Below are positions 1 through 29,952 of a stretch of DNA of 64,000 nucleotides, piece after piece. A program made the position numbers and the translations under genes. Where the stretch lies: positions 1,490,001 through 1,554,000 of the forward strand of contig CAIIXF020000005.1 of NCBI GenBank assembly GCA_903813345.2. Direction: 5' to 3'. Numbering within the stretch: position 1 is the stretch's first letter; every line of letters begins with the position of its first letter. The DNA comes from Owenia fusiformis (lineage: Eukaryota; Annelida; Polychaeta; Sabellida; Oweniidae). Below the pieces are notes generated by a model that was not told the DNA's origin, ran no database searches, and saw nothing but the letters and a program-made list of their open reading frames with translations.

Positions 1-138
1 AGTCCCTGGAGTGATTTTGATGAAACTCCACAAATTCACCACACATTGAATGAGAATAATTTGTGCCAAATCTGAAGTGCCAAAACACCATGGTTAGAAA
101 GTTATCTGGTTTTATTGCTGTGCCAGTCACCTCTGACT

Positions 139-504
139 GCGTTTTCATGTTTTCCTAGAACAACTGTCATTTGAGCAGGTGTCCAAGGCATCATGTTTTA
201 CAACTTACTGACAACAGGAGCTTTACATACACAGTCTCTTCTTTCTTTTCCTGAAAAAATGAACATAATTGAATTAGTATTTTCCAAGATATAGGGATTT
301 TCCATTCGCGTTTTTCGTATTTTGCTAGTACAACTGTCTTTTGAGCAAGTGTCCAAGACATCATGTTTTACAACTAACTAACAACTAGGGCTATACATAC
401 ATAGTCTCTTCTTTCTTTCCTGAAAATATGAACATAATTGGATGAGTATTTTCCAAGATATAGCGATTTCTTTGGGTTGCGTTTTTTTTTGAACACCCTG
501 TATA
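139..504. repeat. Direct repeat, about 170-bp unit
   Basis: Two nearly complete copies begin at about 139 and 308, and a third start is seen at about 479. Shared landmarks are the stretch around 'gagcaggtgtccaag' and the phrase 'ttccaagatatag'. The block ends in 'gaacaccctgtata', a terminus seen in many short DNA elements. The neighbouring transposase gene suggests this may be part of the same element or of a nested one, but I found no matching inverted end beyond 2404. Confidence 0.6.
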
Positions 505-514
505 ACATATTTTA

Positions 515-2404
515 TTAAAATGGTACAACTGATTCACATGTATTTGACAGGGCACTGGAAACAAAAACCACCTTGTCTAGAGTAGTAAGCCCAGTTGTTT
601 CATCTGTTTGAAGGAGTGATATTGGTATTTTTGCACTAAGCATTGTGTACTTGCTCCTGACTAAACCAATAACTCTCTCAACGTGTATTCGAACAGAGGC
701 TAATCCTCTGGTAGATTCCACCTCGTACAAACTTAATTGCGATTTTCCTCTTGTGAAAGCTGGGATTTCTACTTTTGCACCATGAAGTCCAACAAGATCT
801 TGTATGTCAAAACCACGGTCTGCAAGTATTAAGTCTCCTGGCTGAAGCTTCTCTAGAAGACCACAATTATCAGTTAAATGTTTGTCACTAACACGTCCTC
901 CCCAACCTTTGGAAACAAAAGTCACAACGCCTTGGGGTGCAATTGCGATAAGATATTTGATTGTATTGTTCGATTTATAGTGACTATATGTTGTTGCTCG
1001 AGCATCAAGGTCCTTTGGCTTTTCAATGAAAATTTCAAAACAGTCTATGATACCAACACACTTACTAAATGCCCCTAAAAACGACCGTGGTAGTGTAGCC
1101 CGAAGATTCAATAAGTCATTCGGCCATTTAACAAGTACAGGTACAAGTCTTGCGTTGCAAACATCGATTACGTGAGAGAATATTCGTGAAACTGTAGATT
1201 GATCGATGTTAAAGCGGTATGCTAAATCGTGAGTGCCAAGATTTAGACGAAGTCTCATCAAGGTTAATATGAATTGGGAAGATTTACTCATGGTTGCTCT
1301 GGGGACCAGGTGTCCAATTATCATGTTAAGATGAGCCAAAAAGACTGCAAATGTTGGCAACCCGGTATAATATTTCAGTTTGTTTTCGTTATTTTTAAAC
1401 GTTTCCTCGTTAATTTCTAGGTTTCGAATCTCTTGCTGTAAGTGGTTGTTTTCGGATTTGAGTGTCTCAAGTTCATTTCTTAATGTATTACAGAGTCTGC
1501 TCTTTTCCTTTAATTCCGTGTTTTCACGTTTTAGTTCCATCACTTCTCGCATAATATTATCCAACTCGGAACAAGAAAGGTCGGTCTGTGTACCAACATT
1601 CGTATCAGTGAACGTGTCGAATGTTTCACACTTAACAATATTCGTGACTCTGCATCTCTTTGAGGCATGACGTTCATATGCATGTAAGCTCTTTCGCTTC
1701 CTCTCGATCTCCTCGCTAGATTTGTACGAAAAGACAGAGGGAATGAAGTCGGGATGATCTTCAATATTTGACTTTTGTCCTGAAAATATGTGTTTGATAA
1801 ATAAGTGGATTTGTATATACCCATGTCATGTATGCCATGGTCTCAATCATTTTTTTCTGTGTGAAATATCAATGTTAGAAAGGGATCTCAATTTTAAAAA
1901 TTAAAACGGGGTGGAAACACTATGATTGATATTCGAGTGAAGCGCACATCAATATCCAAACAAATATTACAAAGGTTTATTTTAAGTTCTTAGTTTTCTC
2001 CATAAAAAGTACATGCAGAAATACCCGTGAAAATCAACGTGGCTCACCGACAGTCACATAATATTACTTACATAGGCCTACTTCCCTCGTGTTTAATGAT
2101 AGCGGTATTAACACAATGCGTGGTATTTAAATGTGCATTATTTACTGATAACTTTATAATTAATAAAATTTTATTTTACTTATTATTTAGAAAACCAGGT
2201 CTGTTTCGATTACTACACTGTACCTGACAAGAAATGAGCGCTGCAAAGTCGATCGTGTTCTTTTGGTTCCCAGTTTTGCCTTTTTACAGCATTTATCCAT
2301 AGCTTTCTTTTTACAGGTGACTTCTTGTCACTCGGAAAGCGATAAAACGTAATGCCGACTTGTTCTCTATTCGAACATTCAACAGCAACGCAGCATTTAG
2401 GCAT
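515..2404 (-). CDS. THAP-DDE transposase (DDE_Tnp_4 type), two exons, apparently intact
   Basis: Reconstructed as exon 1 2404..2224 and exon 2 1779..515 (minus), spliced TCA-G|gtacag to ttttcag|GA. This gives 481 codons with no stop or frameshift. Residues 1-60 form a THAP zinc finger (Cys5, Cys10, Trp36, Cys54, His57), followed by the motif DFIPSVF. A basic stretch and a long coiled coil follow (about 135-185), then a helix-turn-helix (LAYRFNIDQSTVSRIF). The DDE catalytic core has Asp306 (GIIDCFEI), Asp381 (LADRGFDI) and Glu428 (IHVERVIG). In this family the THAP finger binds the element ends and the DDE core cuts and joins DNA. The organisation matches the THAP/DDE_Tnp_4 proteins common in marine invertebrates (IS4EU/ISL2EU-like, inference). 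I did not find terminal inverted repeats, so a domesticated gene cannot be excluded. Confidence 0.85.
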
Positions 2405-4164
2405 ACTCTTTTAATTTTTTCTCATCACTTCGTCGCCATTTTGAGCACTGGTTGCTTATGACGTTTTCTAGACGGCCAGCAATATTTTCTGGCCGGACAA
2501 AGGCATGACGTCACACTGATGCATAGGGTCAATAAATGGAGGAATTTGACAGCTGAAATAAGTTAAATATTACATGCAAATATTGCGATCAAAAACGAAA
2601 ATGTCTTCATTCTGCCGATAAACCCAGACAATTGTGGATTCAACTACACGAAAAGAATGCTAAAATACCAAGGAATCTATTGAAGTAGGTATCTTAAGTG
2701 TAAGGGGCGTAGATAATTCTCCCAAGTTGTAATCCTACAGGCAAAAGATTGCCCTCAGTCCAGGACTATAGTCCTGGCACTGGATAGTAGCAACTTGCGA
2801 TCGAGAGTCATTGCAGTCCTGAATTGAATTGACAGTCCAAGAAAGTTAGTCACACCATCTAGCCCTTTTAGGCTTTCTCTTAATTCACAACATTAACTAA
2901 AAACTAAGACAAAGATGACCTGTGTGAATTAGAAGATGTCAATTATAAAGCACACTTGATCTAAATCAAAGGAAAAAAACAGAGGGGGAGAAACACCAGG
3001 GTTCAAAGATGACATACGCTTATAATGAAAATCTGTATTGAGATGACATCTTCGCTGATTGGTCAAAAGTCGACAAACAAATGACGTCATCAATGGCGGT
3101 TTCAAAATTTTCGTAATACGCTTCGAATAATATTATGTTAATTTCTGGCGTGTTAACCAATATCATAGCTTCTCATTTCACATCAAGATAAAGAAAGGTG
3201 TATGGAATATGCCTATCAATTAAAACATCACATCGAATTGTAGTATTTGATAACTAGCCGATGAAAATTCGAACGAAGGTGGTAAGCAAGAGAGGTAATT
3301 ATGTCTGTCATCTTTCAACTGGGGCTTTCCCTTAGTATGTATCCAACAGACTGACTAGAAGTCAGTCTGTTATGATGCACTACTTTCCTGTGGAAATTGC
3401 AGTGAAATCTTTTGCATAAAATTATCAATTAGAGGAACCATTTCTTCAATAATATAAACATTACAAAATTTCAATGAAATAGTAAGGTACAATTGAAAGC
3501 AATAAAAAGTAAAACAGCATATTGTCAAGTGGAAATAAAGCTAGTTGAAAAACAAATGTGCAAATTAATTTTGCCAATCGGCCATTTTGAATAGCACTTC
3601 CTATGTAAACAAATATTTCATACTACCAAACTTTAACATAGGTGCCTTATAGTCTGAATATAATTCAGACTAAATAGGATATAGTCTAGGCTTTCCCTCC
3701 TCTTGCAAAAAAAAGACAAAATGAAGAAAATATTGCAGTTACTTTGATATTGCTAAAATACACTACAGTGGAACAAAAAGTACGTACATGATCATATGAA
3801 ATTATCACTGATGTATCTCCGTATTCTTCCTTGGTATAACAGAAGTACTTTGGGGTCATTTTGATGGTTTTTATAACTTTTCACCTCAAAGAGAGTTCAA
3901 AAGTTTTCCAGGTCAAACTTTTGATGTCGGAGTGAATAAAAGTGTATCAAATATCGTCGAAAGAAAACTTCAACAATAATATATCAATACTAATAGTACA
4001 GATAAATACTAACACAGAGATAAATGCGATAAGTATTGGAGTTTGTACAAATACAATAATTTGTTCAGAGGAATAGATTTGTTCCGTAAATATAGGTCAC
4101 CGGAAGTTCAATTTTCGAAAGTAAAATTTTTAACATTTTGTAAACTTTCATTGATTTCAGTGAA
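2405..4164. other. Intergenic region upstream of ZMYND10
   Basis: No coding region is supported here. The stretch contains a perfect 18-bp palindrome, ccaggactatagtcctgg, at 2760-2777, and AT-rich unique-looking sequence. The last bases before the ZMYND10 start (ttgatttcag, 4151-4160) look like a 3' splice site, so an untranslated first exon may lie in this interval. Confidence 0.5.
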
Positions 4165-22963
<18,799 letters not shown>

Positions 22964-23564
22964 TAGAATATACAGACACCTTAAAGTTGGTCACATATTA
23001 AACAAAGTGCTCCATCATTGAACACCTAAATGAAGTTGCTTTTGTAACAAGGGAGAATGCATGGAAGGCATTCCAGAGGGAACTTGACAGAAATGTTTCC
23101 TATTAGATTTTTGATGTTTGAAACAGTTCCAGTTGTTTTGCACAGGGTCGTTGCCCCCACTGCTATTTTTTATATTGCCCGATATATAACGCTAATTCTT
23201 TGTCAGAGAGGATGGGGTTAGGTTGAGCGAACAACTTAAGGGGTCACTAGGCATCTGATGCAAGACAAGTTCGAGAACTGGATCCTGAAACATTCCAATT
23301 GACATTTTATGTTTTATTCCGTCCATTTAATGATTGATTGATACATGACTAAAAACATGTTCATGATATCTACTGTATGTGTATGTATTAATATGTGTTT
23401 TGTATGAAAATATATTTATTATGACATTGACTTTTATCTTGTTAAATGCTCATTAAAATCTATTTCAAGCAAAAGTTTAAGTACATGTGTCCCGAGACTA
23501 ATATGACATTTAGAACATTGAGATTTCACATCAATGTGATTAATATCCAAACAAATATATAGTT

Positions 23565-23645
23565 CACTTGGGATATTGTGAAGCCCTCTGTCTCCTGCCT
23601 CCCTGTCCGTCCATCCATCCGTACGTCCGTCTGTCAGTTCATTTA
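23565..23645. repeat. Dispersed repeat with GTCC/CCGT microsatellite
   Basis: 'gggatattgtgaagccct' followed by a run of gtccgtccatccatccgt. The same order of motifs recurs at 58630-58695 (gggatatagtgaagccct, then gtcagtccgtccgt), so both belong to one interspersed family. Confidence 0.7.
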
Positions 23646-24848
23646 TTAAGGAATAACAGTTGACTTATTTGTTAAATCACCACAAAGAAGTAGTGACAGT
23701 TGTAATAATGGCTACCATTTAATAAATGGTTACAATTAAATACAGGCCCATAACCAGTTTTTGCCAAGGGGGGTTCACTTTTCAAAAATTCCAGGACGGT
23801 TCACATTTGACAACTTCAGCTCAAAATCACTTGAAAAGTGCTCAGAAAGGTAAAAACTATAGTTTTGAAAGAATTTTTGGTGAATTACATGTTTTACTAT
23901 ATGCAAGAAGTAATAAAAATATGGGGAAATATGTTTAGTTCTTTTCTTTGAGGGATTAGAGTTTTCTAGTTGGTCATTATTTGTAGCACAGTTCTATTTT
24001 ATATCCTCTGCTAACCTTGACTGATAGGCGATATCCCAAACAAATGACTGTATGGTACTTAACACAAAGATTAGTTTTGAACTTTAGACCATTTAGCAAA
24101 TACAATGTCCAACAGCTTGAACTATTGACTATATACTTGGACATTGACCACTATTCATGAACCTTATCATGTTTATGAAAAAGACAGCTAAACATTATTC
24201 AGTTATTTTACCAATGTTTAGGATAACCTTTAAATTTTGTTTATTTAATAATAGCAAATCATGTTATCAATACTTTAAGGGTATTTTATATGTACATGTA
24301 TAAGGGTAATAACATGGTAGTGCATTTATTATATTAAATTTTCTTGACATTATTGTATTGATTACAACTCCTAGACAATAAAATAATACATGTATGGAAC
24401 ACACTACTTGGCTTATCTAACAGTCTAAGACTTTTGACAGAGCGACTGCATTTCTCAAAATGAAAGAATTAACGCTATTGACCAAGGGCGATTCGATAAT
24501 CTGATTTTTGACAACTTTAACAATTTTTAACAATTATCTATTTGAATATCATTATTCCAAATAAGATATGAAAAAATCTTAAGCTGTATATTCTAAGCGA
24601 ATAAATTATCTTTAAATTATCAAGCAAAGCATCATGAAATTAGCTAACACGGTTATTGCGTCATCAAATTGTTTTAAACCTCAATCTTTTAATAAATAGT
24701 TATTTTTTGCAGAGCTCTAGATTGGATTGATTGGATTTGCCTATTATCATGTTATGTTAAGGCTCAAAGGTAATAGTTAAAAGGCCATGGGACCTGAAGT
24801 ACTCCTCAGAAGTCATGTATACACCTGCTGCTATGTGGATTAAATTCT

Positions 24849-24862
24849 GTTACCATAGTAAC
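24849..24862. promoter_or_regulatory. Palindromic X-box match
   Basis: GTTACCATAGTAAC fits the RFX consensus at all positions. It lies about 1.4 kb upstream of the FADS6 start and 1.9 kb after ZMYND10. Function is unknown; a chance match is possible. Confidence 0.3.
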
Positions 24863-25496
24863 CAGCTTGTTAGATCTATTAAAATATATCTCTTAGGCAT
24901 ATCTAATGAGTGTTAACTGAAAATGACTCCCTTATGTATGCCCTTATCATGTTCAGTTAAACCACCTGTGCAACATTGAAATATAGTTTTGTGTATGACT
25001 TTAATTATTCATTTCAAGCTACATACAACCTTTCCCCATAAATATTATATAGCATGTATGACAAAATATAAGACAACATATAAGCCATTCTGAGTTAAAT
25101 ACAAAAGAAAAGAAACTTACATTCTACATACATACAGTATTAGCTCAATTGGCATTCAAACACAAATAATAACATGTTTGACAATGACATATGAGCCAGG
25201 GCACAGGAAAAGGGGTCTTATCACAGCTTTTTTCAATATTTCGATTCTTTGTTTATCTTAAAAAGCACAAAGAAACCTTTCAAATGAGCCATGGCTTATG
25301 TCTTAACAATTTTTCCTTGCAGATATATACCAAAATGATGGATTGAATTTAGCATATTTTCCTCTTCATCTTGGGGACATTTTTGGCTCTATAGCACAAT
25401 TTTAATTTTTGCAGTAACACCAGTTGTGCTGATATATAGCACAATTGACTCATGTGATAGCACACTTGTTTTACTCACACATGCATTTTCATGCCT

Positions 25497-25629
25497 TCTG
25501 CATCTACCCCCATAAATGTGGGGTCGAATTGGCGTTTTTTCTCATTTTTTAATATTTTAGTGCCACAAGAATGGTAAAATATAAGAAGAAACGTCAATTC
25601 GACCCCACATTTATGGGGGTATCTGCATC
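25497..25629. mobile_element. 117-bp MITE with 8-bp target duplication
   Basis: The element spans 25505-25621. Its ends are inverted repeats of about 34 bp starting TACCCCCATAAATGTGGGGT, with a loop of about 50 bp. It is flanked by an exact 8-bp direct repeat, TCTGCATC (25497-25504 and 25622-25629). An 8-bp duplication is typical of hAT and P-type transposases. It has no coding capacity. Confidence 0.9.
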
Positions 25630-26120
25630 CAATTTTTTCATGCTCTATGAATTAATGAACGTTTCAGGAATTGTACTTATGCAAAACATGATAACATACT
25701 ATCATTATCATTGTTAATTTCTCACCATATAACATCACAGATAATTTGTTTCTAGTTCTGTCTCACATGAATCCAATATATTTCTAAATGAATAGAACAG
25801 CCTTGACTGAGAATCCCAGCTAGGTCATGGCAACTTATTAAGTGGATATTGCACTATGGACTTGCAAATATAACCTTGAAGTAAAAAAACAGAAAATAAT
25901 ATTGGTAAAAAAACTTGAATATAAAACAGAATATAGTTAGCACAAGGAAGAGAATAACCTTCACCTGTTAATAATTAAGTGGGGTGCATACATAGCCTTG
26001 AACTAGTGACATTGTAATTGAAGCACAAGTAGACAACCATTATCAGTGGGATGATATGAATTATCTGTAATGCAGTCTGGAGTGGTGCCCATAACCTATA
26101 ATCTGCTGGCATATGATCAG

Positions 26121-26130
26121 GTATATAAAT
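26121..26130 (+). promoter_or_regulatory. TATA box of the FADS6-like gene
   Basis: The sequence gtatataaat lies 140 bp upstream of the ATG at 26270, which fits a start site near 26155 and a short untranslated leader with no need for an intron. Confidence 0.5.
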
Positions 26131-26269
26131 CACCTGTAGAGGTAGAGGTAACTACAGTACTTGTAAGTTATTGGTACGGATGAAACTGAGGCCTCATAGA
26201 CAAGAAATGGAATAGAATAAAATTGGTTGCTCCAGGACTATTCATTTATTAATTCATTCAATAATCAAT

Positions 26270-27313
26270 ATGGCTGAGACAATTATTGAGAAAAACTTAG
26301 ATGAGAATGAAGTTTGGATAAAAGTAAGAAATTGTCCAAATTTTAGTGATTTGAATGCCAAGGTTAAGAAAATCATACAGAAGTCATCTTATTGGGAGAA
26401 GTATGGAATTGATCTTGCCATAGTGTTAACTGCAATAGCATTTGTCCCATTGACCTACAAACTCATGGCAAGTGACAGTCTTTTGACAATTATTACAGGA
26501 ATGATCATTTTCGGAATGACCCACAGTATTATTGCCAACAAAGGAGGCCATGCTGCATCCCATGGTGCATTTGGTGAAACAAAACTCTGGAACCATTTCG
26601 CTACTCGTTTCACTGTTGAATTCTGGGGATCAACTTCAGCGCACATAGGATATATGATCCACATTAAGGAACACCACCCCCACACAAATATTACTGGCCT
26701 CGGGGACTCCAGTACGTGGAAGGTACCAATGTTACCTCGATATATCTACATGTTTGTCGCGCCCCATTTCATTCCAATTGTCATACCATTTTTCTCGATG
26801 TCGATGCTGATCGGAAACTTTTTGGAACTTGTAAAATATAGCATCATTGCTGGAAGCGGTCTTGTGCTTCAAGTTGGGGCTTTTCATGTATTCTGTGGCT
26901 ACTCTATTCCCATGTCCATTTTTATGCTATTTGCAAGCCGCTCCGTCATGGCTGCACCATATATTCACTTCAATATATTTCAACATATTGGATTGCCTAT
27001 GTACTCGCAAGCAAACAGACCAAAGCGTATCTACCAGATGGCGTCTGGATGTCTGAACCTAGACAGGAATCCACTGTTGGACCTAACTTTGGGACACACT
27101 TTGATAAACTGCCACGTTGAGCATCATTTGTTTCCTGGATTATCCGACAACATGGTTCTGACCATTAAACCGATCGTTTCATCATTTCTAAAGGAGAATG
27201 GCTTGCCTTATAATGAGGATAGTTATTCAAATCGAATGTTTTTATTTCTGGACAAATATGAAGAACTTATGGTCAATGCACCACCATTGACCCATTTCAT
27301 AGGACTTCAGTAA
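26270..27313 (+). CDS. FADS6: FADS6-like membrane fatty acid desaturase, single exon
   Basis: 347 residues. FADS6 belongs to the membrane di-iron desaturase superfamily; its substrate is not established. The three histidine boxes are complete: HAASH (94-98), HIKEHH (131-136) and HVEHH (282-286). Family blocks include GLGDSSTWKVP, FNIFQHIGLPM, SDNM and LPYNEDSY, and the chain ends PPLTHFIGLQ as in vertebrate FADS6. Hydrophobic segments lie near 48-64, 70-86, 160-182 and 192-224. The first ATG is used; no upstream exon or in-frame extension is seen. The gene has no intron, whereas the vertebrate gene has several, so it may be a retrocopy or a lineage that lost its introns; the reading frame is intact. 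Its last 16 codons are the first unit of an 11-copy tandem repeat. Confidence 0.93.
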   Translation: MAETIIEKNLDENEVWIKVRNCPNFSDLNAKVKKIIQKSSYWEKYGIDLAIVLTAIAFVPLTYKLMASDSLLTIITGMIIFGMTHSIIANKGGHAASHGAFGETKLWNHFATRFTVEFWGSTSAHIGYMIHIKEHHPHTNITGLGDSSTWKVPMLPRYIYMFVAPHFIPIVIPFFSMSMLIGNFLELVKYSIIAGSGLVLQVGAFHVFCGYSIPMSIFMLFASRSVMAAPYIHFNIFQHIGLPMYSQANRPKRIYQMASGCLNLDRNPLLDLTLGHTLINCHVEHHLFPGLSDNMVLTIKPIVSSFLKENGLPYNEDSYSNRMFLFLDKYEELMVNAPPLTHFIGLQ

Positions 27314-27849
27314 TTCAACTTATGGTAAATGCACCACCATTGACCCATTTCATAGGACTTCAGTAATTCAACTTATGGTAAATGCACCACCATTGACCCA
27401 TTTCATAGGACTTCATTAATTCAACTTATGGTAAATGCACCACCATTGACCCATTTCATAGGACTTCAGTAATTCAACTTATGGTAAATGCACCACCATT
27501 GACCCATTTCATAGGACTTCATTAATTCAACTTATGGTAAATGCACCACCATTGACCCATTTCATAGGACTTCATTAATTCAACTTATGGTAAATGCACC
27601 ACCATTGACCCATTTCATAGGACTTCAGTAACTCAACTTATGGTAAATGCACCCTCATTGACCCATTTCATAGGACTTCAGTAACTCAACTTATGGTAAA
27701 TGCACCACCATTGACCCATTTCATAGGACTTCAGTAACTCAACTTATGGTAAATGCACCCTCATTGACCCATTTCATAGGACTTCAGTAACTCAACTTAT
27801 GGTAAATGCACCACCATTGACCCATTTCATAGGACTTCAGTAATTCAAC
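27264..27849 (+). repeat. 53-bp array of the FADS6 C-terminus and stop codon
   Basis: Eleven copies of a 53-bp unit. The first is coding (ELMVNAPPLTHFIGLQ and stop); the other ten lie in the 3' untranslated region. Copies differ at a few sites, for example cagtaa/cattaa (both still stop codons) and accaccatt/accctcatt. Because the stop is inside the first unit, the protein is unaffected. Confidence 0.95.
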
Positions 27850-28071
27850 TGAGAGCAAATGATTAATTATGAATACATTGACATACAGGTTAACAGAAAT
27901 GCGAATTTATAACATTGTGTATTATACTTTTAGAACGAAACAATATCTCTGTTGTTTATAACTGAAATAGCCCACTTATTTTGGCATCCTTTCAAGAGTC
28001 ATTAACACCGTTACATACTGAAAGTGCATGCTTCAACCAAGTTATGTCTAAACCTATGTCTATATCTCTCA

Positions 28072-28077
28072 AATAAA
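28072..28077 (+). terminator. Candidate polyadenylation signal for FADS6
   Basis: AATAAA about 760 bp after the stop codon, downstream of the 53-bp array. It would place the array inside the mature 3' untranslated region. Confidence 0.4.
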
Positions 28078-28079
28078 GG

Positions 28080-29952
28080 CACACTGTCAAGTGTGTTTGA
28101 CAGATATGTATACCTTGCAACAATTAAGACAATGCAATCTGTTTGACTTATTTCTTGGTATTTTTACTACCTCATCAGAGACATTTAAAATCAGCCACAT
28201 CCCGAGTTATCTATTGAACCACTAGAATTGTGGTGTACATATTCTGCGTTTTATTATATCCTTCATGGATTACTAATGGACCACCTAAAATATATTGTGA
28301 CAATTGTATCATTTACATGTTTAGTAGTTAATGGAGTAAACACTCTGTACAGTAATAGAATGTTCCAATTTACTGCATGCTCCAATACCACATCCTATAA
28401 TTGTTGTCCACTGAACTAAGTATTGTAGTAAGCTAATATAATGTACAAAACATAATTTTATTGAAATATAATTATTGAATCTTCACTTTATTACCATCTT
28501 TAATATTACACATATAGGCTACTTTTAGTCAAAAGTATTGAAATATTCTTACTTCATTTTTCAACAAAATTAACAATACATTGAACGTTGTAGGCTAGGC
28601 CTTTATGCCACATACTGAGACAGTCATTTTCCTTTACCAACACAATATCAACTATTACATATATTTACTTGAACCTGATGCAGGCTCTCACGTTATGCTT
28701 TGAAAATATTAGTTTAATGACAATGCTGCATTGTTGTTTCACAGTAAAAAATTATACTTTGTTTTTTTATATTATTACATGCAAATACAATCATGCTATA
28801 CTAAAAATAAATAATACCTACTATTTGTTGAATTTGTTATATTTAATTCTGACCAGTTAAGTATTTGGCTCTTTATCCCAAACCCAACAAAAACAGCCTG
28901 ATCGCAACTCAAAGGAGTAGCAAATCCCACCCAACAAAACATATTTTATCAAATCACCCATCGTTTTGAACATGACATGATAGAAATTACTGTGTAGTAC
29001 AGAGTAGTATTGTTATCTTTTGGATAATACCCCCACGATGTGACGTGATGCCATATTAAAAATTCATTTTAAAAGGTATTGTGATCCTTGTGACCATAAT
29101 AGGGCATAAGCCTATTAACTTTTAACCAAATCTGATATTGGTATTTGCGTCATTGAAAAAATCATGTTTTCCTGAGAAATTATGGCCATTTTGAATTCAG
29201 CATTCCTTCTTGAGCAGTCCTATACCAAAAAGGCATCTGCACATAAAATCTGAACGAAATCTGACAAATGGCCACCTTATTTCTTAAATTATTTTTCCTC
29301 ATTCTGAAAATGTAGTTATATGAACATACAAAATCAATTGACACTCCTAGTACTAAGTAGCTACTGTTATGTAAAAGAACTCACGTCATTGTGATATGAA
29401 AGAAAATTGAACCAAACATTAAGCAATTTTGAATGCTATTGAAAATTATAACAATACAAGCATACATACAACCTGTATTGCACAAAATTATATTAACAAC
29501 ACCACTGCTCAATACCATCATATGGTAAACTAAATGCGCAGCTATGAGCGTACAAAATACATTGAAGGCACAAATTATACAAAAGGACTGCAAAATCAAT
29601 CATGACTGCAATCATTAACAAATTCCATGACTGACATCATTTCTGATATCTTTGGTCCGTTTTCAATTTACTTAACAATGAAGCATTTTCAGCTTTAACA
29701 ATACACACTCAATAACTCCAGTAGGAGTGTTGCAGAATGTTCAATATACAGTATATTGGGAGATCTGTGTAATTTTCCATATCATATTGAAATGAATTCA
29801 CATTTACTTATTTTTCAGACTCTGTAGCATGAATGCAAAAGCATTTTTTAGAGGCTATAATTTCATGTGAATTTCTAAATTTTGTACTCTATTTTGGTCA
29901 AATTATCTCTCTGTTGCAAAATTGATAAATGCTGGCACTGACATGCTTGGTG
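28080..29952. other. Intergenic, between convergent FADS6 and NELFA
   Basis: AT-rich, no gene or clear element. The NELFA 3' untranslated region must lie in the right-hand part; no strong minus-strand AATAAA is seen close to the stop at 29953. Confidence 0.5.

Larger units (their letters stand above)
22964..26269. other. ZMYND10 3' end and intergenic region
   Basis: The 3' untranslated region follows the TGA at 22961; a possible polyadenylation signal ATTAAA is at 23452-23457. A dispersed repeat with GTCC/CCGT runs is at about 23565-23645, followed by a sequence (23740-23830) resembling a common 'caggcccataacca' element start. A small MITE and an X-box match are listed separately. No gene is supported. 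Confidence 0.6.

Noticed and set aside
1540-1824. 94-codon minus-strand frame
   Set aside because: It is a shadow of the THAP transposase exon 2; the other frame is continuous with the DDE domain.
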